Assembly: GCA_016124855.1 (NCBI GenBank)
Contig: WGMX01000022.1
Span: 1-48,667, forward strand
Length of the DNA stretch: 48,667 nt
Direction: 5' to 3'
Source of the DNA: Anaerolineaceae bacterium
GTDB lineage: Bacteria; Chloroflexota; Anaerolineae; Aggregatilineales; Phototrophicaceae
Position numbers and translations under genes: made by a program
Shown: piece by piece, positions 1-7,195 of the stretch
How positions within the stretch are numbered: the stretch's first letter is position 1
Layout of the letters: each line of letters starts with the position of its first letter
The notes under the pieces: model-generated
What the model was told of the DNA's origin: nothing
The model's database searches: none
The model's input: the letters and a program-made list of their open reading frames with translations, nothing else

Positions 1-51
1 CACTGCTTCTGCTTTGAATGCTTCGGTTTGGTGCTTTCTGTGTTTGCTCAT
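1..51 (-). CDS. Transposase OrfA, N-terminal fragment at window edge
   Basis: Seventeen codons are visible, reading MSKHRKHQTEAFKAEAV, and the frame stays open to the window edge. The basic start followed by an EAFKAEAV-like stretch matches the beginning of the helix-turn-helix OrfA of IS3/IS911-type transposases (family knowledge). A good ribosome site, AAGGAG and AGGAG, precedes the ATG at 51. Whether the element is intact cannot be told from here. Confidence 0.55.
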   Translation of the reverse strand, partial: MSKHRKHQTEAFKAEAV

Positions 52-123
52 CGTTTTCTCCTTGCTCCTTCATTAAGCGTACCTGTGCAATTTCATACTC
101 TCCACTTAATCGGGGCAAGTCCA
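1..123 (-). mobile_element. Partial IS3-like insertion sequence end
   Basis: On the minus strand an element end beginning TGGACTTGCCCC (at 123-112) is followed, about 70 bases in, by a strong ribosome site and an ORF that starts like an IS3-family OrfA. Ends of the TG...CA type with a G/C block are usual for that family. Only one end lies in the window, so the partner inverted repeat and target duplication cannot be checked. The boundary at 123 is an inference from the repeat-like sequence. Confidence 0.5.
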
Positions 124-182
124 GGTTTCAAGCACTGTAAATTTCACTGTGAAATTGAAGAATGTGAAGAAATTTGTGAATC

Positions 183-209
183 AAAAAGCGGTGAGCAATT
201 GCTCACCGC
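183..209 (-). terminator. Intrinsic terminator after apgM
   Basis: A perfect 22-base palindrome at 188-209 (arms of GCGGTGAGCAA) is followed on the minus strand by five T residues (plus-strand A183-A187). It lies about 100 bases past the apgM stop, in its direction of transcription. Confidence 0.75.
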
Positions 210-274
210 CTTGAAAACCACCTGCTAGTCTGGGTCTTTACTGGAGACTGGCAACTGATAGCTGGTGACTTTTC

Positions 275-302
275 TAAAGACTATCGACTAAAGACTACCG
301 AT
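275..302. repeat. Short tandem repeat, 14-base unit
   Basis: TAAAGACTATCGAC is followed directly by TAAAGACTACCGAT, a degenerate heptad pattern (GACTnnn). Just upstream, 241-268 has a similar CTGG/GACT-rich texture. It is simple intergenic sequence between the terminator and apgM with no visible function. Confidence 0.5.
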
Positions 303-305
303 TTG

Positions 306-1520
306 TTACGCTCCGTACTTGGCGAGACGGTTCGCATGTGCCAGCGCCAACTGCATCATATCAGACGCCGGGAACTGCCCCAGCGCACCCGTCATGCACT
401 CCCGTTCACCAAAGGATTGGGCGCGGTCAGGCATGTGGGTTTTGGGCGCGTGCAGCAGTGTCGGAACCGGATGCCAACTGTGGGATTTCAAAGCCGCCGG
501 AGTCGAGTGGTCACCCGTGATAATCATCACCGAAGGATTGAGCGCCGTCAAAATCGGCAGTGCCGCATCCACTTCTTCGATGACCTTGACCTTAGCGTTG
601 AAGTCACCATCTTCACCACGACTGTCGGTGTATTTAATGTGGCAGAACACAAAATCATAATCGTTCCAAATCTTGGCCACACGGTTGAACTCGTCGGCTG
701 CGCTGTCGTGACCATCGGTTTCAATCACGTCCATGCCCACCAGCCGCGCTACACCCTTATACATCGGGTAAACCGCCACGCAAGCTGCCTTCAGCTTATA
801 CACATCCTTGTATTTGGGCAGCGCCGGGTCTTCGGCAAAACCCCGCAGCGTACACATGTTGGCGGGTTCGTGACCTTTGAGGATTTCTGCCGCCTGTTTC
901 AGCCATTCGTTGATAATATCGGCTGTGTGCTGCGCCGCCGGATCAGTCGCGCGAGCCGCCAGCGGAGCGACACCTGTGGCCTGTGGATCCGTATCGGCAA
1001 TCGAACCATTCAAGCCTTCACCCCGCAGCAGCAGGGCAAAGCGATAATCCTGAACCGCTTCAACCGTAATATCCACACCCGGAATTCGGATTTTCTTGAG
1101 CAGTTCGACGCGCTTTACACCTTCCTCGGTCGGGATGCGTCCCGCACGCCGGTCAGTAATCAAGCCGTTGGCATCGACGGTACAAAAGTTTCCACGCACC
1201 GCCACGTCACCCGGCTTGACCTCGATGCCAATGCCGGTGGCTTCCAACACGCCGCGCCCAATCTTGTACTCAATCGGGTCGTAGCCAAACAGCCCAAGAT
1301 GAGCGGGGCCGCTGCCGGGGGCGATTCCCCGCGCTACCGGAATGGTCATGCCGGTGCTGCCTGCTTTCGCCAGCGCATCCATATTCGGTGTACGCGCCGC
1401 TTCCAATTCGGTCAAGCCATCAGGAGTCATGGGCAGGCCGCCCAGACCGTCCATCACCAACAGTAATATTTTACCGCCTGCGTCATGCAGCAGTTCGCTG
1501 AGAAGTTCAAAGTTCGCCAT
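306..1520 (-). CDS. apgM: 2,3-bisphosphoglycerate-independent phosphoglycerate mutase, ApgM type
   Basis: This 404-residue protein interconverts 3- and 2-phosphoglycerate in glycolysis and gluconeogenesis, in the cytoplasm, using two metal ions and a phosphoserine. It has the alkaline-phosphatase-fold core: metal-binding MDG near D24, the nucleophile region GSGPAH (S70) and the GDHSTP motif (D337, H338). The length is typical of the archaeal-type (ApgM) family. In the segment where the family usually has a DxxGHDGD metal site, this protein has TDSRGEDGD, so Glu303 replaces the expected His. The start is supported by GAGGAAA just before the ATG. The gene is monocistronic, ending before the palindromic terminator at 188-209. 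Identity is secure; activity with the altered ligand is inferred. Confidence 0.93.
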   Translation of the reverse strand: MANFELLSELLHDAGGKILLLVMDGLGGLPMTPDGLTELEAARTPNMDALAKAGSTGMTIPVARGIAPGSGPAHLGLFGYDPIEYKIGRGVLEATGIGIEVKPGDVAVRGNFCTVDANGLITDRRAGRIPTEEGVKRVELLKKIRIPGVDITVEAVQDYRFALLLRGEGLNGSIADTDPQATGVAPLAARATDPAAQHTADIINEWLKQAAEILKGHEPANMCTLRGFAEDPALPKYKDVYKLKAACVAVYPMYKGVARLVGMDVIETDGHDSAADEFNRVAKIWNDYDFVFCHIKYTDSRGEDGDFNAKVKVIEEVDAALPILTALNPSVMIITGDHSTPAALKSHSWHPVPTLLHAPKTHMPDRAQSFGERECMTGALGQFPASDMMQLALAHANRLAKYGA

Positions 1521-1605
1521 TGGAGTTTCCTCTTGTTGTGATTATTCGCCTATGGTTGTAACTGTCTCCGCTAAACGTGTCAAGGGCAGTTGAAGGTGAC
1601 AATCG

Positions 1606-2257
1606 TCATTTGTTGCTGATATCAGGTGAAGAATCATATGGAAAGTTCGAACTGGTATTTGGAGCCTGAACATCAGTGAAAGTGACTTTCCATACCGGAC
1701 GAAGTGCGATGTGAAGTTTTGTAGGTAAGGTTTGCACATTTATAAAAAAAGATTGCCAGAAGAAAAACAGCTCATGCTTATAAACTTTCTGCGAGGAAAT
1801 ATTCAGCGATGTCATCAAATCACCGTATCGCAGCACATTGTTCAATAGATAAAAATGGCTTTCGACTATGCGATTATGGTCTGCGATCACCTCAATTTTT
1901 GAAAATGTTTTACTCCGGGGTACAAGAGTACAGACTGCATAATCCGAAGAATAATAATTGGTTTTGTTCGAATTATTTTCGCAAGTAAAACCGCGCTGCT
2001 CGATTATTTGTTCCGGTTGTCCCGGCAAAATATCGGCATATTCAGAGAAGGCATTTTGGTTTTCAATGAATTGCTGCGCGGCGAAGCGTATGAGAACGCT
2101 AACCAGTCCAGAAATAAGCAGGATAAATAATGCGGTCTTCCAGTAAATCGCGAATTTGACCCGTTGGCTGTATACAGCATCAGCTACAGTACGTACTTCC
2201 CCTATTGAGCGCCTGTTTGAAATCCTTATTCAAATATTTTGGCTCAGGGTATGCCAT
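1606..2257 (-). pseudogene. Single-TM hypothetical protein gene with a frameshift
   Basis: An ATG at 2257 opens MAYPEPKYLNKDFKQALNR and then hits TGA at 2180-2182. One frame over, an open frame with no normal start codon between the stop at 2230 and the TTG at 2028 continues VRTVADAVYSQRVKFAIYWK, a membrane helix (FILLISGLVSVL) and a soluble domain to 1606. Removing one G from the GGGG run (plus-strand C2199-C2202) joins the frames into one protein of about 206 residues. The soluble part has alternating polar and hydrophobic strands plus a NNVLRYGDL-like stretch, and I assign no family. It is either a real 1-base insertion or an assembly error. Confidence 0.6.
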
Positions 2258-2315
2258 AGGATGAAGGGTAGTCACCCCGCATAATGGGTGGTGGATAGGG
2301 GGATTTCTGAGGATG

Positions 2316-4667
2316 TTACATCAACAAGTTAAGTTCTTTGGCACGGGCAATCGCTTCCGAACGGCTGTGGACATCCAATTTGCTATAGATGATTTTGATG
2401 TACCAGCGAATCGTCTCAACGCTCAAAATCAAGCGTTCAGCAATCTCGCGGCTGTTCAGTCCAGCGGCTATCAGATGCAAGATTTCCACTTCGCGCTCGG
2501 TTAGAGGGTGATCGTCGGTGGAAGCTGAAACGGGTAGGTCAACAGATGAAGATATGCCTTCCAGAGCATAAGCAATGATTTCTTTTTTAGTCATGGCTTT
2601 GCCTTCTGCCCACGCCTTATCAAAGTCGGCTTCAATCAGATGGTCACGCGCCGCCGCAATGTCACGATCATAAGTCATAACTTTGGGATGCTGCAAATCG
2701 AAAAACCATGTCGGGGAATTGGGATCGACAGCGCCTAACAAGGTAACTGCCCTTGTATACTGTTCGTATACAAGGGCTATCCTCGCCAGACCTATTAAAA
2801 CAAGCTCAATACCATAGTTTGAATTTCTTGCCCGCGTTAGTGCTTCCTTATATAGTTCTTTGGCAAGGGCATCATTTCCACTGGCATGTTCAGCCGCCGC
2901 CAAAAAACGAATGGTAATGTCAATTCCCACCTCAAAGTGGGCCTCCCGGAAGATGGATAAGCTGTTTTGATAGTATATTTTCGCTTGCTTGAGATCATCC
3001 TGATGCCACGTAATTGTACCCAGCAGATTGTGTCCCCAACCCATCATGATTTTATCACCGGCTTTGCTGGCAATTGCTAAAACCTGCGCTTGCAACTGGT
3101 GGGAACGAGCATAGTCTCTTTGCGCAAAGGCTGATATGCTGCGTCGACCAAGCGTATGGCTTAAACCAAAAGGATCATCCAACTCACGGAACAGGTCGAT
3201 ACTTTCTTCCAACATCATATTGCTCCGTTCTTGATCTGAAGAGGTGTTAAATCCGAGATGGCTAAGCGACCAAGCGATATGCCTGCGGTCATTGAGCTGA
3301 CGCGACAGGGCAAGGGCTTGTTCACCATACAAGCGCGTTGGCTCTTCTTCCCACATATATCCGGCGAGGGCAGCGGCACTGTAGAGCGCCTTCGCGCGTA
3401 GAGAAGCCGGCGCATCTGGATTCAGAGCTAATAGCCGCTCTTGCCACTCAAAGCCTTCGTTGGGATGATCGCGCTCGGTAAAAAACCAGCATAAAGCTGT
3501 GACGAGCCGTAAACCGGCCTCGTGTTCGTCATCCCGTAGCGACCATGCTAAGGCGGCTCGCAGATTATTGAACTCAATCTCTAGGCGGTCAAACCACGCG
3601 ATTTGTTCTCGCCCAAACAGATAAGCCTCGCCCTGTTCGGTTAAGCACATGAAGTAGTCTAAATGGCGATGTGCAATCTGATCGGCTGCACCTGCATCAA
3701 CCAATTTATCAGACGCAAATTGGCGTAATAATTCATGCAGGTCATAGCGCCCGGTATTGGTTAAACGAATGAGTGACTTATCGACCAAACCAGTTAAAAG
3801 TAAATGTGAAGCGCCAGCGACCTGCTCGGCAGACTTTAGATCAAAGCCACCTCTAAAAATTGAGAGGCGCATCAATACGGTCTGCTCCTCATCCGACAAT
3901 AATCTCCATGAATGTTCAAAGACCATTCGTAAGCTGCGATGGCGTTCAGGAATGTTCCGCAGTGGCGTGGCTAGAAAATCCAGATTGCTGGTCATCTGTA
4001 CCACAATTTGCTGGCAGGACATGGTATGCAGCCAACTGGCGGCTAATTCGAGGCCGAGTGGCATTCCTTCTACCTGCCGACAAATCGCCAGCACAGCCGG
4101 AGCATTCTCAGCCAGCGCGAAGTGGATTTTTACTTGACGTGCCCTTTGGACGAATAATTGGACTGCGCTGTAGTTTTCCAGTGCGTCAGTAAACGTATTG
4201 GTTGGATACAACAAGCCATCGAGTGGAAATACCCATTCCTCTTGCAGGTTCAGGCGTTCGCGCGACGTTACCAGTATTTTCAATTCCGGTGCGGCTTGCA
4301 GCAGATCGGTCAACAACTCGGTTCCCTCTAAAAGATGCTCAAAATTATCCATTATCAAGAGCATGTGTTTGTCGCGCAGATAATGAAGGATTTGAACGCT
4401 GGGAATCCCAAGCACTGCTTCGATAGCAGCAGCCAGTAGGGTAGATGTGGCAATTGGAGCGAGCGATACAAAGAAAACCCCATCTGCAAAATGCGGTTGT
4501 TGATTGGCAGCAGTCTGGAGTGCGAGGCGAGTCTTACCGATACCACCTGTGCCAATCAAGGTCAATAGACGGCAATTTGGATCATTAAGCAGCGCTGCAA
4601 TATCAGCCAGTTCTTTTTCTCGACCGACGAAGGATGTAAGCTGCGGTGGGAGATTGCTTATGGGCAT
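2316..4667 (-). CDS. LuxR-family regulator with AfsR/NB-ARC-like ATPase and repeats
   Basis: This 783-residue one-component transcription regulator is predicted to be cytoplasmic. The N-terminus has LTSFVGREKEL and then a P-loop ATPase: Walker A GTGGIGKT at about 39-46, Walker B LLIMDNFEH around D107, and a TSRERL sensor-like motif. A middle helical part of about 400 residues resembles TPRs. The last about 65 residues are a GerE/LuxR helix-turn-helix (PLTEREVEILHLIAAGLNSREIAERL). I chose MPISNLPPQL as the start because AAAGG lies 9 bases upstream; a longer frame to 4736 adds an unlikely hydrophobic leader. It is divergent from the MFS gene at 4892, which may be its target (inferred from position only). 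The signal it senses is unknown. Confidence 0.85.
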   Translation of the reverse strand: MPISNLPPQLTSFVGREKELADIAALLNDPNCRLLTLIGTGGIGKTRLALQTAANQQPHFADGVFFVSLAPIATSTLLAAAIEAVLGIPSVQILHYLRDKHMLLIMDNFEHLLEGTELLTDLLQAAPELKILVTSRERLNLQEEWVFPLDGLLYPTNTFTDALENYSAVQLFVQRARQVKIHFALAENAPAVLAICRQVEGMPLGLELAASWLHTMSCQQIVVQMTSNLDFLATPLRNIPERHRSLRMVFEHSWRLLSDEEQTVLMRLSIFRGGFDLKSAEQVAGASHLLLTGLVDKSLIRLTNTGRYDLHELLRQFASDKLVDAGAADQIAHRHLDYFMCLTEQGEAYLFGREQIAWFDRLEIEFNNLRAALAWSLRDDEHEAGLRLVTALCWFFTERDHPNEGFEWQERLLALNPDAPASLRAKALYSAAALAGYMWEEEPTRLYGEQALALSRQLNDRRHIAWSLSHLGFNTSSDQERSNMMLEESIDLFRELDDPFGLSHTLGRRSISAFAQRDYARSHQLQAQVLAIASKAGDKIMMGWGHNLLGTITWHQDDLKQAKIYYQNSLSIFREAHFEVGIDITIRFLAAAEHASGNDALAKELYKEALTRARNSNYGIELVLIGLARIALVYEQYTRAVTLLGAVDPNSPTWFFDLQHPKVMTYDRDIAAARDHLIEADFDKAWAEGKAMTKKEIIAYALEGISSSVDLPVSASTDDHPLTEREVEILHLIAAGLNSREIAERLILSVETIRWYIKIIYSKLDVHSRSEAIARAKELNLLM

Positions 4668-4812
4668 AGCCAAACCTTTGTAATTACTTGGTAGAAATAA
4701 TATCAAATATTTCATTATAATCATATGAATAAACAAGATTTGATATGTGGTTCAGTCCAATTTTGAGGGCGGTGGTACTTGAGAATTTTGTAGGCAGGAG
4801 TAAGGTATAACT

Positions 4813-4860
4813 ATGTCGTTTAACATTCCGCTGTGGAATGACCTCGACTTCCTCGTTTAG
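4813..4860 (+). CDS. Possible 15-codon leader ORF with internal hairpin before the MFS gene
   Basis: The ORF reads MSFNIPLWNDLDFLV and stops 31 bases before the MFS start. AGGAGTAAGG lies about 8-14 bases ahead of its ATG, a better ribosome site than the one in front of the MFS gene. The perfect inverted repeat CATTCC-GCTGT-GGAATG (4824-4840) sits inside the ORF. It could be a leader peptide of a translational attenuator or an operator; nothing in the sequence decides between these. Confidence 0.35.
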   Translation: MSFNIPLWNDLDFLV

Positions 4861-4891
4861 TCTGTAACTTGAAATTGGTTTACACAACAAT

Positions 4892-6184
4892 ATGAATGCT
4901 CCTGCTTCTGAAGCATCAACTTCCGCGTGGTCGGTGCTGCGCCACCCGGGTTTCCGCTGGTTCTTTTTCGCCCAAATTTTCTCTGTCACCGGTTCGGCTA
5001 TGCAGTTGGCAGCCGTCAATTGGGATGTGTGGCGCATCACCCATAATGAGTTGGCGTTGGGTGTAGTCGGATTGGTACGCATCGTCCCGATTATCGTGCT
5101 GTCGCTGCTGGGCGGCGTGGTTGCGGATGCCATCGACCGGCGCAGATTGCAGCTCGCCACCCAAACCTTGATGCTCATCTTCGCCGGTCTGTTAGCTTTC
5201 GTCACCATCACCGGAAACGAGTCGCTGGCGCTGATTTATATCCTCACCGCTGCCATTTCGGGGATGGCTGCCTTTGATCAGCCCGCCCGTAATGCCATGA
5301 TTCCCAATCTGGTCGAGCCGCATGAAATTTCACACGCTGCCCGTTTGAACGTCGTCATGTACACCGTGACTTCTGTATTAGGTCCGGTCATCACCGGTTT
5401 TATTTTGGCGAAGATGGGTTCCGGCGCGGCTTACCTGTTTAATGCCCTCTCGTTTCTTCCAGTCGTCATTGTACTAATCGGCCTCAAGCGGGTGTTGATG
5501 TCTGCACCTGTCGGAGTGAAACGGGAAATCAGTTTGAACGCCATGTTCGAAGGGCTGCGTTTCGTTCGCAGTTCACCGCTGCTGTGGTCAACCATGCTGG
5601 TGGATTTCTTCGCGACATTGTTAGCTTCCGCCACTGTTTTGCTGCCGGTTTACGCGACGGACGTGCTCAAAGTTGGTGCAATCGGTTATGGCGCTTTAAA
5701 CGCGGCCCCTGCTATTGGCGCGACCATCGGCGCGATTGTCATGGCTCAGTATGGCGGACGTATTCAAAAGCAGGGCGTAGTGATGTTGTGGGCGGTGGCG
5801 TGGTTTGGTGTGGCCACCATTGTTTTTGGTTACTCGACTGTGCTGTGGTTATCGCTGCTGGCTCTGGCAGGCACAGGCTTCACCGATTCGATCAGCGCGG
5901 GCATTCGTTCGCCGCTGCGTCAGGTGCTGACTCCCGATCATCTGCGTGGACGGATGCTTTCGGTCAATATGATGTTCTTCATGGGCGGCCCACAGTTGGG
6001 GGAGTTTGAAGCAGGCGTGATGGCGCGTGCTTTTGGCCCGGTTGTTTCGGTGGTTACGGGCGGTATTGCGACGGTTTTGTGTGTGGCGTGGATTGCCTAC
6101 AGCTTCCCGACATTGACGCGCTATCGAACCGGCATGGAATTAGCGGAGGCTGATGCGCCTGAAGGGGTTCCCGTCAGTTCATAG
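4892..6184 (+). CDS. MFS transporter, exporter-like (MFS_3/EntS type)
   Basis: This 430-residue inner-membrane protein has about 12 hydrophobic segments. The N-terminal sequence RHPGFRWFFFAQIFSVTG and the loop ADAIDRRR between helices 2 and 3 match the drug/siderophore exporter branch of the major facilitator superfamily, and DHLRGRMLSVNMM near residue 350 is also typical. No substrate can be named. The ATG at 4892 has only a weak ribosome site. The gene is divergent from the large LuxR regulator and converges on the HAD gene with an 11-base gap. Confidence 0.85.
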   Translation: MNAPASEASTSAWSVLRHPGFRWFFFAQIFSVTGSAMQLAAVNWDVWRITHNELALGVVGLVRIVPIIVLSLLGGVVADAIDRRRLQLATQTLMLIFAGLLAFVTITGNESLALIYILTAAISGMAAFDQPARNAMIPNLVEPHEISHAARLNVVMYTVTSVLGPVITGFILAKMGSGAAYLFNALSFLPVVIVLIGLKRVLMSAPVGVKREISLNAMFEGLRFVRSSPLLWSTMLVDFFATLLASATVLLPVYATDVLKVGAIGYGALNAAPAIGATIGAIVMAQYGGRIQKQGVVMLWAVAWFGVATIVFGYSTVLWLSLLALAGTGFTDSISAGIRSPLRQVLTPDHLRGRMLSVNMMFFMGGPQLGEFEAGVMARAFGPVVSVVTGGIATVLCVAWIAYSFPTLTRYRTGMELAEADAPEGVPVSS

Positions 6185-6195
6185 CGCACTATCGT

Positions 6196-6864
6196 TTACG
6201 GCTGATCGACCTGCGCGGTTATGTCAGCAAGCGAAGTGACACGGAAACAATGATCAGGCATTTCGGCGAAACGCTCAAAACGGTCAACAATGATACAATC
6301 CAGACCGCAATTTTCCGCGAAAATACCGTCGGTTGTCAGTTCATTACCCACAAGCACAACATCTGAGTCGTCCTTAAGTCCGGCCTGTGCTTTTAAATGA
6401 TTCCACATGTCCGGCGCTGGCTTACCCTTCATGCTGTTATCGACAGGCGTAACAATATCGGAGAAATAATGCATAATCCCCAGTGATTGGCAGACTTGAT
6501 GCGCCCATTTGTTGTTGGTCGTAAGATACAAGCGATCTCCGCGCGCCGAAATCCAATTCAAAAAAGAAACCGTATCGTCAAAAAGGGCTGGCTGATACTC
6601 GCTGGCGAAACGTTTAAGTACCGTTGTGGTAAGCGCAGCAGGCCACCCTAAAATCTGAAAAAACGCATCGCCAACCGCATCGTTATCCCCACCGCCCTTG
6701 TATATTTCTTGGGCGCGGGCATAAGCCGCCTCAAAAGTGGCGCGTTCGGGTTTTGCGCCTACCTGCTGGATGATTTCGGGGAATATATGGATCGCTGCCC
6801 ATGAAAACATGCCGACCTGAAGGGTGTCGTCAAGATCAAGCAGCCATGTATGATAATTCCGCAT
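6196..6864 (-). CDS. HAD-superfamily hydrolase
   Basis: This 222-residue cytoplasmic phosphatase-like protein has the HAD nucleophile motif DLDDTL at D10-D12, a cap region of about 75 residues, motif II LTTNN, a lysine in KGKPAPDMW and motif IV in VLVGNELTTDG, where the usual GD pair is altered. It resembles phosphoglycolate phosphatase/YjjG-like members, with unknown substrate. The start MRNYHTWLL is preferred over the open extension to 7002 because GGAG lies 8 bases upstream and the extension is basic and non-conserved in character. Confidence 0.8.
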   Translation of the reverse strand: MRNYHTWLLDLDDTLQVGMFSWAAIHIFPEIIQQVGAKPERATFEAAYARAQEIYKGGGDNDAVGDAFFQILGWPAALTTTVLKRFASEYQPALFDDTVSFLNWISARGDRLYLTTNNKWAHQVCQSLGIMHYFSDIVTPVDNSMKGKPAPDMWNHLKAQAGLKDDSDVVLVGNELTTDGIFAENCGLDCIIVDRFERFAEMPDHCFRVTSLADITAQVDQP

Positions 6865-7195
6865 CCCTAAACTCCGTTTTTTCACTTGGATTGAGCGTGA
6901 CGAAGCCCGCTTTTCTAACATCAAGGCCACCTTCCAAACACGGTTCCTACTTATTGTATAGAGCAGAAGTCTAAAACGACCGTTAAGAAACACTTTCGCC
7001 AAGGCTGTGGATCGCTGCCTGCTTAATCATGTCGCATCAATACTTTAATCAAATACATATCTTCTAGAAGCGGTTTTAACCTGTTGAAACCTGTGCAAAA
7101 ATCCATTTCCGCATAAAATACACCTAATCGATCAGCTTGACGCAGAAGTTAGTGGGACGCAATCAGGACATGAGAAATGTGGTATCCAAATTAGG
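6865..7195. other. Divergent intergenic region
   Basis: About 330 bases separate the start of the HAD gene from the secreted protein gene. It must hold promoters for both directions. I see AT-rich stretches (for example TAAAAT near 7116) but no convincing -35/-10 pair and no stable hairpin. Confidence 0.5.

Noticed and set aside
28..228. Plus-strand ORF of 66 codons at the left edge
   Set aside because: It overlaps the minus-strand transposase start, the IS end and the apgM terminator palindrome; not a plausible gene.
303..1466. Long plus-strand ORF (387 codons) opposite apgM
   Set aside because: It mirrors the apgM reading frame on the opposite strand, has arginine/histidine-rich composition, no family features and no ribosome site.
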